Below are positions 6,229 through 11,056 of a stretch of DNA of 11,056 bases, one piece after another (the first letter of the stretch is position 1; the number at the start of each line of letters is the position of its first letter). This stretch comes from Phycisphaeraceae bacterium (GTDB lineage Bacteria > Planctomycetota > Phycisphaerae > Phycisphaerales > Phycisphaeraceae), in assembly GCA_029260675.1 (NCBI GenBank), contig JAJDCV010000222.1, forward strand, positions 1 through 11,056, read 5' to 3'. The notes under the pieces were generated by a model. It was not told where the DNA came from. It was given only the letters and a program-made list of their open reading frames with translations, and did not search any database. Both the position numbers and the translations under genes were made by a program.

Positions 6229-7098
6229 ATGTCACGTGACCTGACTGACAAACTCATCGTCATCACCGGCGCCAGCTCCGGGATCGGGGCGGCGACGGCG
6301 TTGGCTTGTGCGCGGGCGGGGATGGATGTGGTGCTGGCGGCGAGGCGTGTGGATAAGCTCGACGCGGTGGCCGGCGAGGTCCGGGGGCTGGGCCGGCGTG
6401 CATTGGCGGTGGCGTGTGATGTGACACGGGACGCCGACGTGGTGGCGTTATTTCAACAGGCGATGCAAACCTTCGGCCGGGTCGACGTTGCGTTCGCCAA
6501 CGCCGGGTACGGGCAGTTCGGGTCGGTCGTGGAAACCGACCTCCAGGCCCACCGCGACATCTTCGAGACCAACTACTACGGCACCCTCCGCACGATCCGT
6601 GAGGCGGTGCCTTATCTTCGTAAGACGGATGAGGGGAAGCCGAGGGAGTCGGGGACTCCGGGGGCGAGGGGGGCGGGGCTGAAACACATCCTGATCTGCT
6701 CGTCGATCGCTAGCGAGATCGGGGTGCCTAAGTTCGGGGCGTACTGCGCGACCAAGGCGGCGCAGGACTCGATCGCCGGGGCGATGCGTGCGGAGTTAGC
6801 GGATCAGGGCATCGTGGTGACCAGCGTCCACCCCGTCGGGACGACGACGGAATTTGGCGACCGGGCGCGGGAGTTTTCGTCTGATAAGCGTGCCGCCGAG
6901 CGGGGGTCGAACACACCCAAGTCTCTGACCCAGACCGCTGAACACGTCGCGGACACGATCGTCCGCTGCCTGCGCCGGCCCCGCCCGGAGGTCTGGCCCT
7001 CGTCGATGTCACGATTCGCAGCCGCGGTGGCCACAGCGAGCCCGCGGTTCGCCGCCTGGGTGATGCGCCGCCACATGCGCAAGATCAGCCGGGGCTGA
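6229..7098 (+). CDS. Short-chain dehydrogenase/reductase (SDR)
   Basis: The 289-residue protein has the classical SDR signature: TGASSGIG at 13-20 for the cofactor, AARR at 37-40 (Arg residues after the second strand favour NADP(H)), CDV at 63-65, NAG at 91-93, Asn115, catalytic Ser159 in ICSSIAS, and Tyr172-x3-Lys176 in YCATK. It is a cytoplasmic oxidoreductase; substrate and pathway cannot be read from the sequence. A charged Gly/Pro/Arg insert (about 132-150, KTDEGKPRESGTPGARGAG) before the strand leading to Ser159 is longer than usual and looks like an exposed loop. The C-terminal extension (about 250-289) contains a mildly hydrophobic helix and a basic end. The ATG at 6224 hits a stop after six codons, so 6229 is the start. 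No Shine-Dalgarno is seen; TAAACT 6 nt upstream could be a -10 box of a leaderless mRNA. Confidence 0.88.
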   Translation: MSRDLTDKLIVITGASSGIGAATALACARAGMDVVLAARRVDKLDAVAGEVRGLGRRALAVACDVTRDADVVALFQQAMQTFGRVDVAFANAGYGQFGSVVETDLQAHRDIFETNYYGTLRTIREAVPYLRKTDEGKPRESGTPGARGAGLKHILICSSIASEIGVPKFGAYCATKAAQDSIAGAMRAELADQGIVVTSVHPVGTTTEFGDRAREFSSDKRAAERGSNTPKSLTQTAEHVADTIVRCLRRPRPEVWPSSMSRFAAAVATASPRFAAWVMRRHMRKISRG

Positions 7099-7149
7099 TC
7101 CATAGCACAAGGCCGTACTATTTCCACGCTGTCCTGCACAGGAAAGAAT

Positions 7150-7280
7150 TAGCCACGAAGAGGCATAAAAGGCACAAAAATAGATTGTGTTTGCGTCGCC
7201 ATTTTTTCATATGCGGTGATAGACATCCCACACGCGGTATGGCGGTGTGACCTTGTGCGTTTTGTGCCTTTTAGTGGCTA
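7150..7280. repeat. Interrupted inverted repeat of about 130 bp between convergent genes
   Basis: The left arm (7150-7179) contains TAGCCAC, then ten extra bases, then AAAAGGCACAAAA. The right arm (7260-7280) is the reverse complement of TAGCCAC plus T plus AAAAGGCACAAAA, nearly continuous. Partial inner pairing (CGCCAT at 7197-7202 with ATGGCG at 7239-7244) suggests the whole unit can fold. It is AT-richer than its flanks. It fills most of the 208-bp gap between the SDR and membrane-protein stops. Its wording is like the CACGAAG/GGCACAAAG intergenic repeats known from several bacterial phyla. It may be a dispersed repeat or a MITE-like remnant, and could end transcription in both directions. 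Confidence 0.6.
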
Positions 7281-7306
7281 CCCCCCGTCCGATGGGTCGG
7301 CGTGAA

Positions 7307-7942
7307 TCAGCCCGCTTTTTTGCCCGGCCCAAGCGGGACCAGCGCTACGGCCAGCGCCACGGCGATCAACAGCCCCGCGAAGACGATCGGTAGCTGGGCC
7401 AGGAGTTTTGGTTGTGCCAGCATGATCGCGATCCACAGCGCGCACAGGGCATACCGCGCGGTCACCAGCCTGCCCAGTGCCGGGGAAACCTCGAACGCCC
7501 CGGCGTTTTGCGTCTCGGGGCTGAAGAGCGATTCGAGCATCATCACCGCGATCACGGCCAGCATCAGCGCGGTCGTCCAGCCCGTCAGCGAGGCGAGGTG
7601 TTCGTGCTGCGCTTGTTGTAGCTGGGCAAGCAGAACAACCTCTTGCTGCTGGGCCTGCAGGGCCTGTTCGGGGATCGCGGCATCGGTGACGCCGATGGCT
7701 TCCAGCGCATCGAGTTGCTGCAAGGTCTGCGCCCGATCCTCGGCGAGTTGTCGTGCGATGTCTGCGCCGCCGACGAAGGCGTCTTCGTAGACCGAAGGCG
7801 CCAGCCGGCCCAGCACCGCCGGGCCCAGCAGCACCCCCAGCACGATCCCCGCGACCAGCAGGTACAGCCCGCCGAGGTCAGGGAACGGGCTGACGCAACG
7901 CGCGTTCGCGGGAGGCTGATCTGTTGGTGGGTTTGGCGGCAT
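7307..7942 (-). CDS. Predicted integral membrane protein with a central coiled coil
   Basis: I do not recognise this 211-residue protein. A Pro-rich N-terminus (1-22) precedes a first membrane helix (about 24-45, GGLYLLVAGIVLGVLLGPAV). A Gln/Ala/Leu-rich stretch (about 62-118) follows, probably a coiled coil. Three further membrane helices lie at about 121-140 (GWTTALMLAVIAVMMLESL), 160-178 and 183-204, and the end is a short basic tail (GPGKKAG). The coiled coil between helices 1 and 2 would form one soluble domain, cytoplasmic or periplasmic. No catalytic motif is seen. The gene is convergent with the SDR. No Shine-Dalgarno is visible, and a promoter-like pair ends 8 nt before the ATG. Confidence 0.65.
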   Translation of the reverse strand: MPPNPPTDQPPANARCVSPFPDLGGLYLLVAGIVLGVLLGPAVLGRLAPSVYEDAFVGGADIARQLAEDRAQTLQQLDALEAIGVTDAAIPEQALQAQQQEVVLLAQLQQAQHEHLASLTGWTTALMLAVIAVMMLESLFSPETQNAGAFEVSPALGRLVTARYALCALWIAIMLAQPKLLAQLPIVFAGLLIAVALAVALVPLGPGKKAG

Positions 7943-7950
7943 AGTTCAAC

Positions 7951-7979
7951 ACCATCGCACAGCCAGGTAGCTCTGGCAA
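7951..7979 (-). promoter_or_regulatory. Candidate promoter of the membrane-protein gene, close to the start codon
   Basis: On the minus strand TTGCCA (7974-7979; 5 of 6) and GATGGT (7951-7956; 3 of 6) are 17 bp apart. Only 8 nt separate the -10 from the ATG, so the transcript would be leaderless or nearly so. Confidence 0.35.
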
Positions 7980-8020
7980 GAGGCGCTAGCGATTCCGCGG
8001 GAAGTGGTGATTGGTTTAGA

Positions 8021-8036
8021 GCGATTACCGAATCGC
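8021..8036. repeat. Small inverted repeat GCGATT-N4-AATCGC
   Basis: A perfect 6-bp inverted repeat with a 4-nt loop lies between the membrane-protein promoter and the 21-bp palindrome. It may be an operator or a chance hairpin. Confidence 0.3.
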
Positions 8037-8076
8037 CTTCGGGGCGTTTACTACATCCGTAGCGGTGTGTCGAAAG

Positions 8077-8130
8077 GTTTAGCCCGGGCGGCCACGCCCG
8101 GAATACGCCGCGTGGCCGCCCGGGCTAAAC
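8077..8130. repeat. Perfect 21-bp inverted repeat, possible terminator of the minus-strand gene
   Basis: Positions 8077-8097 (beginning GTTTAGCCCGGGCGGCC) are the exact reverse complement of 8110-8130, around a 12-nt loop. The stem is mostly G/C. It lies 9 bp beyond the stop codon of the 140-residue unknown gene, so it can end that transcript, although only a short CTTTC follows the stem on the minus strand. Its length and perfection exceed what a terminator needs and suggest a dispersed palindromic repeat. Confidence 0.75.
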
Positions 8131-8139
8131 AGTGCTGCC

Positions 8140-8562
8140 TTACCCGAACATCTGCGGGGTGACGGGTGCGTCGGACCACTCGTCTTGCCCGAAGGTGTTC
8201 TGGCGGACGCGCACCAGGACGCGGATGGTCAGCTCGACGTAGGATTCGATCTGCACGTTCTGGTGCGGGTCGACGATCGAGTCGCCGCCGAGTTCCATGA
8301 ACAGCTGCTCGTGGATCAGCCGTTTGATCGTGGGTCGGAACTTGGTGACCGGCCGATCAGTGCATTCATTGACCAGGCGTATCAACCCGGGCAGCACCGC
8401 GACGACCGGTGAGAGCTCGGGCGAGCAGCCGGAAGCCTTGTGTGTCTGTTTGTGCCGGCCGTGCTTGCGCCCTTTGGGCTTGACGGGGGTGTTCAGCAGT
8501 TCCCACTCTTCGTGCAGCAGCACCAGGTGGGTCGGGTCGAGCCCGCTGTGATTGGAATGCAT
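8140..8562 (-). CDS. Unknown 140-residue protein with a basic His/Lys-rich segment
   Basis: I do not recognise this protein. It starts MHSNHSGLDPTHLVLLHEEW. A very basic stretch follows at about 28-44 (KPKGRKHGRHKQTHKAS) that could bind nucleic acid. A helical middle (about 50-93, VVAVLPGLIRLVNECTD, IKRLIHEQLFMELGG) leads to a C-terminal part that looks like beta strands (about 101-125, QNVQIESYVELTIRVLVRVRQ). There is no signal peptide or membrane helix, so it is probably cytoplasmic. The ATG at 8560-8562 is preceded by GGGAGG with a 6-nt spacer. The gene has its own candidate promoter, a leader of about 120 nt with two hairpins, and a strong palindrome just downstream, all signs of a real single-gene unit. 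The helix-strand order fits no family I can name. Confidence 0.68.
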   Translation of the reverse strand: MHSNHSGLDPTHLVLLHEEWELLNTPVKPKGRKHGRHKQTHKASGCSPELSPVVAVLPGLIRLVNECTDRPVTKFRPTIKRLIHEQLFMELGGDSIVDPHQNVQIESYVELTIRVLVRVRQNTFGQDEWSDAPVTPQMFG

Positions 8563-8568
8563 CGTTCG

Positions 8569-8588
8569 CCTCCCAAGTCCATTTGGGA
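8569..8588 (-). promoter_or_regulatory. Ribosome binding site overlapping a small hairpin
   Basis: On the minus strand GGGAGG (8569-8574) shares bases with the stem TCCCAA (8583-8588) / TTGGGA (8571-8576), loop 6 nt. Folding would hide part of the Shine-Dalgarno and could tune translation of the 140-residue protein. Confidence 0.4.
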
Positions 8589-8625
8589 CCGGTCAGGGTT
8601 TCACTCCCGCCTTGCGATGTAGTAA

Positions 8626-8643
8626 CCGGGTATACAAACCCGG
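8626..8643 (-). other. Leader hairpin CCGGGT / ACCCGG
   Basis: A perfect 6-bp inverted repeat (8626-8631 and 8638-8643, 6-nt loop) lies in the presumed 5' leader of the 140-residue gene. It matches no riboswitch class I recognise. Confidence 0.35.
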
Positions 8644-8690
8644 GGGATGAACAGGATGGGGGCCGGCCGTGGGACCGATGCCTAAGGAAC

Positions 8691-8718
8691 AGTATCCCCC
8701 GATAAGCGGTGGAGTCAA
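8691..8718 (-). promoter_or_regulatory. Candidate sigma-70-type promoter for the 140-residue protein gene
   Basis: On the minus strand TTGACT (8713-8718; 5 of 6) and GATACT (8691-8696; 4 of 6) are 16 bp apart. A start near 8684 would give a leader of about 120 nt holding two hairpins. Confidence 0.45.
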
Positions 8719-8722
8719 CGGT

Positions 8723-8752
8723 TGTGGAAAAGAAATCACAGCCGGTGGACAA
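8723..8752 (-). promoter_or_regulatory. Two DnaA-box-like sites upstream of the promoter
   Basis: On the minus strand TTTTCCACA (8723-8731) matches the relaxed DnaA box TTWTNCACA, and TTGTCCACC (8744-8752) is a weaker second copy 12 bp away. They lie just upstream of the -35 hexamer. Two sites are too few for an origin; they may be chance or a DnaA-controlled promoter. Confidence 0.25.
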
Positions 8753-8806
8753 CCCCGCTGAAGGTTGGGCGGGCCAGTTGGTGAGGTGTCCCCAGGAGCC
8801 GTGGCG

Positions 8807-9874
8807 TCAGGGGACCAGGAAGCTGTCGAACGGGTTGGCGGGTGTTTCCCGGCCGGTGTAGACGTCGACCCCGTCCACCGTCCAGAAGTTGTCGGTTGTG
8901 TCGGCCCCCAGCGTTTCGACGTAGGGGCGGATGCCCCAGGCGACGACCCCGTTAGCGGTCAGCACGTTCTGCCCGGTGCTGCGATGGGATCGGCTCGGGG
9001 CGTTCATGGGGGTCGTGGCATCGTAGATGATCCGGCCCTGGTACACATCAAACAGGGGATTGCGGTCGGCGACCAATGCCATGTCGGGCGCTTCATTAAG
9101 CCGGGGGACGTGGCTCGCGTATTGGTTCTGGTAGCTGAACGGGACGGCCAGGGGCCCGGTCCAGTCGTGATGATCGCGTGTCAGGCGTGCGATGTCGGCG
9201 AAGGCGTTTTCCGGACAGGACAGGTCGGCCGACGAGATGTAGCCCTTCCAGACCAGCCGGTACAGGTGGGCCGAGTTGGATTCGATGCCCCGTTGGTGTC
9301 CCGCCTGGGATTGGCCGACCTCCCACCAGGACATGCCCGGACGGACCTCGCCACGGGGCATCTGGCCTTCATTGGAGACAGCGTATTGCCCCATCGCCCG
9401 GCCCGTCATGCCCAGGTTGGCGGCCCCGCTGATCCGGCGTGAGTCCGCCTGTTGGCGCTCCATCACCGGGATCAACAGCGACGTGCCGATGAGAAACACC
9501 GCCGCGGCGGTGACCACCTGGTGCCAGGAGACGCCCAGCGTCCGCCGGGGCTCAGCCAGCATCTGCACCTGTTGGGAGAACCGTTGGCGTTGTTCGTGGG
9601 CACGCACCGCTGCAAGCGTCCGTGCGGTCAGGTCCGCTGGGGGATCGTCAGGCTGGTCGGTATCCAGTAATCCAAGCAGTTCCCGGGCCTTCTGGACGCG
9701 CTCACCGCTCCCGGCCGGGGCGGGGCCCTGATCGGCTCCCTGGGCCCGGGAGGTCAGCAGGGTGTCTAACGCCTGGCCGTCCGCCTCACCGAGGCTGACA
9801 ATCGGCACCCCCGGTGTCCCCGGCTGGTTGGCCGGGTCACGGGGTTCTGGGGTCTGATGCGTGGGATCTGGCAT
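8807..9874 (-). CDS. Single-pass membrane protein with pilin-like outer domain, probable regulator of the adjacent ECF sigma factor
   Basis: The 355-residue protein has three parts. A cytoplasmic N-terminus (1-115) opens with a disordered Pro-rich stretch and continues as a helical region (about 58-107: RVQKARELLGLL, LTARTLAAVRAHEQRQRFSQQ). One membrane helix follows (about 117-137, VVTAAAVFLIGTSLLIPVM). The outer domain (about 140-355) has GRAMGQYAVSNEGQMPRG, LSCPEN (218-222), MALVADRN (265-272) and H-x10-NG (297-309, HRSTGQNVLTANG). These resemble the Cys-Pro, D-R-N and H-x9-DG motifs of planctomycete pilin-like proteins, with Asn for Asp in the last. Its place 56 bp after the sigma factor gene, same strand, and the topology fit an anti-sigma factor. 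No zinc-binding HxxxCxxC motif of ZAS-type anti-sigma factors is seen. The role is inferred from context. Confidence 0.68.
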   Translation of the reverse strand: MPDPTHQTPEPRDPANQPGTPGVPIVSLGEADGQALDTLLTSRAQGADQGPAPAGSGERVQKARELLGLLDTDQPDDPPADLTARTLAAVRAHEQRQRFSQQVQMLAEPRRTLGVSWHQVVTAAAVFLIGTSLLIPVMERQQADSRRISGAANLGMTGRAMGQYAVSNEGQMPRGEVRPGMSWWEVGQSQAGHQRGIESNSAHLYRLVWKGYISSADLSCPENAFADIARLTRDHHDWTGPLAVPFSYQNQYASHVPRLNEAPDMALVADRNPLFDVYQGRIIYDATTPMNAPSRSHRSTGQNVLTANGVVAWGIRPYVETLGADTTDNFWTVDGVDVYTGRETPANPFDSFLVP

Positions 9875-9920
9875 GATTAGAGCTTACGGGTTATGCGTTG
9901 CGGTGGTTCATCCTTCATCG

Positions 9921-9940
9921 TCATCCGGGGTCATCCGGGG
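9921..9940. repeat. Tandem 10-bp repeat (TCATCCGGGG twice) at the sigma factor stop codon
   Basis: Two exact copies lie side by side. The second (9931-9940) contains the sigma gene's last codons and stop; the first lies just downstream. It looks like a recent small duplication by slippage. Confidence 0.5.
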
Positions 9941-10563
9941 GCGTCTTCATCCTTGGGGGCCTGGGCCTTCCATAACTCGGCAAACGTGCCGACCGCGGCG
10001 TGAAGCCGGCTCTTGACCGTCCCCAGGGGGATACCCAGGTTCTCGGCGATCTCCCGGTAGGCCATCCTGTTAAAGTACGCTAATAAAAGCACTTCTCGGA
10101 GGTGTTCGGGCAATGATGAGACGACATCTCTGACGATCTGGCCGGTTTCTTTCTGCTGGGCTTTCTCCTGTGGCAGGGGTAGATCTGCCTCCATCAAATC
10201 GATAAACGCCTGGCCCCCATCCTGGTGCTGGTCCACCGAGGCCGAGAGGGAGGCCGCCTTCTGTCGCTTATTCTTACGTAAGTGGTCCCGTGCTTTGTTC
10301 GCCGCAATGGTGAATAACCACGGTTTAAATCGGCGGGAGGTATCGAATGTGCCGGCGGAGATGTGAACCTGGATAAAGGCTTCCTGGAAGATGTCGTCCG
10401 CGGACGTGCGATCCCCCAGGAACCGGGCCAGGAAATGGAACAATTCCAGCCGGTACCGCTCGATCAGCACCTCGAACGCCTTTTCATCGCCGCTGCGATG
10501 CCGCCCCAACAGCTGCTCGTCGGTCAGGTCTTCTAGTGGTGGTGTGGCGTCGGGCTCCGGCAT
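9931..10563 (-). CDS. ECF-type RNA polymerase sigma factor
   Basis: The 210-residue protein has the two-domain layout of extracytoplasmic-function sigma factors. Region 2 spans about 28-98: AFEVLIERYRLELFHFLARFL, then the DDIFQEAFIQVH motif (56-67) for core binding, and RFKPWLFTIAANKARDHLRK for -10 melting and recognition. A linker of about 45 residues (Gln/Asp/Glu-rich, 101-142) is followed by region 4 (about 143-196: LPEHLREVLLLAYFNRMAYREIAENLGIPLGTVKSRLHAA), whose helix-turn-helix reads the -35. It has no extra C-terminal domain. It probably drives a regulon in response to an envelope signal relayed by the membrane protein encoded 56 bp downstream in the same operon. The ATG at 10561-10563 has no Shine-Dalgarno; TACAAT 8 nt upstream suggests a leaderless mRNA. 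Confidence 0.93.
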   Translation of the reverse strand: MPEPDATPPLEDLTDEQLLGRHRSGDEKAFEVLIERYRLELFHFLARFLGDRTSADDIFQEAFIQVHISAGTFDTSRRFKPWLFTIAANKARDHLRKNKRQKAASLSASVDQHQDGGQAFIDLMEADLPLPQEKAQQKETGQIVRDVVSSLPEHLREVLLLAYFNRMAYREIAENLGIPLGTVKSRLHAAVGTFAELWKAQAPKDEDAPG

Positions 10564-10571
10564 GGGTGCAG

Positions 10572-10577
10572 ATTGTA
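10572..10577 (-). promoter_or_regulatory. -10-like TACAAT just before the sigma factor start codon
   Basis: TACAAT (5 of 6 to the -10 consensus) on the minus strand ends 8 nt before the ATG. No good -35 is seen 16-18 bp upstream. Promoter status is tentative. Confidence 0.35.
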
Positions 10578-10624
10578 CGACAAGCGGGGGGAAAGGTTTG
10601 TGGTTGGCTGCCGCCCCCCGGCCG

Positions 10625-10652
10625 TTTCCAGAGGATTCTTGAGGGGTATGAT
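10625..10652 (+). promoter_or_regulatory. Candidate promoter of the right-edge exported-protein gene
   Basis: TTTCCA (10625-10630; 4 of 6) and TATGAT (10647-10652; 5 of 6) are 16 bp apart in the divergent region, giving a GC-rich leader of about 110 nt. GGGGC (10655-10659) could pair with GCCCC (10695-10699) in that leader; no known riboswitch is recognised. Confidence 0.4.
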
Positions 10653-10769
10653 GTGGGGCTCCAGATTGACCCGACGGTGTTGTTGGGCGGGGGCCCCGAT
10701 GGGATGTGCCGGATAGACAAGGCCGATGAGACTTGCCGGTGGTTGTGTGTATTCAGGAAAGGAAATCCG

Positions 10770-11056
10770 ATGAAAAAAACAATGATCGCCGTCACGGTTG
10801 TTTGCGCGGTTTCGATGCCGTTGGTGTTTGCTATCGCCGGTGATGAAGCGGGGCGAGCGCAGCACGGGGCCGACGAAGCGGTACACGCGGGTCACGGGCA
10901 GGCGTCGGCGGAAGTCGGGGGAACCGAGGCGGCCGGCGAAGCGGAGTCGGTCGTAATCGCGGGATCTGGGGGCCCGGCCGAGGGGTTGTCATCGGGCCTG
11001 CGCGGCCTGCTGCGTCAGGAGATGGCCAGCCTCGACCGAGCGATGGGGGCGCTGGG
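10770..11056 (+). CDS. Exported protein, N-terminal part (cut by window edge), possible helical-bundle domain
   Basis: The frame is open from the ATG at 10770 to the window end (95 complete codons). AAAGGA (10758-10763) gives a ribosome binding site with a 6-nt spacer. The product starts with a signal peptide (MKKTMIAVTVVCAVSMPLVFA, cut after VFA or AIA). A low-complexity Gly/Ala/Glu stretch to about residue 70 is followed by the beginning of an amphipathic helix (LSSGLRGLLRQEMASLDRAM). That helix start resembles small periplasmic helical-bundle proteins of the cytochrome c'-like fold, but too little is present to tell, and no CxxCH haem motif is in view. The gene diverges from the ECF sigma factor across 206 bp, so it could be a target or part of its signalling path (inference). 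Confidence 0.75.
   Translation, partial: MKKTMIAVTVVCAVSMPLVFAIAGDEAGRAQHGADEAVHAGHGQASAEVGGTEAAGEAESVVIAGSGGPAEGLSSGLRGLLRQEMASLDRAMGAL

Noticed and set aside
7150..8130. CRISPR array or insertion sequence
   Set aside because: The repeats are inverted pairs, not regularly spaced direct repeats, and no transposase or cas gene is present.
8723..8752. Replication origin
   Set aside because: Only one good DnaA-like box plus a weak one, no AT-rich unwinding stretch, and no dnaA, dnaN or gyrase gene nearby.
8765..9442. Plus-strand frame of 225 codons opposite the anti-sigma-like gene
   Set aside because: No recognisable domain; the minus strand has a membrane helix and pilin-like motifs and follows the sigma gene.

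Overview
The window is GC-rich bacterial chromosomal DNA from one lineage, most likely a planctomycete of the class Phycisphaerae or a close relative. This is inferred from four kinds of protein: a divergent subtilase with a C-terminal beta-sandwich, lone pilin-like proteins, a secreted SH3-type protein with a Pro/Glu linker, and an ECF sigma factor beside a membrane protein with a pilin-like outer domain. No rRNA, tRNA, CRISPR array, transposase or phage gene was found.

Layout. (1) 1-260, minus: 5' end of a UDP-galactopyranose mutase-like flavoprotein gene, cut by the window edge. (2) 436-5289, plus: four genes facing the same way, separated by 150-280 bp gaps: an exported subtilase-like protein, a response regulator with a degenerate HPt-like C-terminus, an exported SH3-domain protein, and a stand-alone GspE/MshE N-terminal-like (MshEN) protein with a TTG start. 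The gaps hold stem-loops and promoter-like sites, so these look like single transcription units rather than one operon. (3) 5290-6228: a visibly AT-richer patch with one minus-strand type IV pilin-like gene, convergent with the MshEN gene and separated from it by a 10-bp hairpin. (4) 6229-7942: a short-chain dehydrogenase (plus) and a four-helix membrane protein (minus) meet tail to tail around a roughly 130-bp interrupted inverted repeat. (5) 7943-8806: a perfect 21-bp palindrome, a 140-residue unknown protein (minus) and its structured leader. (6) 8807-10563, minus: ECF sigma factor followed 56 bp later by a single-pass membrane protein that is probably its regulator. (7) 10770 to the right edge, plus: start of an exported protein gene divergent from the sigma factor.

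How the genes relate. The clearest functional unit is the sigma factor and the membrane protein downstream: cytoplasmic N-terminus, one membrane helix, and an outer domain that shares small motifs with the pilin-like protein at 5360-6097. This suggests an anti-sigma system with a pilin-fold sensor (inference). The response regulator, SH3 protein and MshEN protein also look like signalling or envelope proteins, but nothing in the sequence proves they act together. Several genes lack a Shine-Dalgarno sequence and have a -10-like hexamer 6-8 nt before the start codon, which suggests leaderless transcripts.
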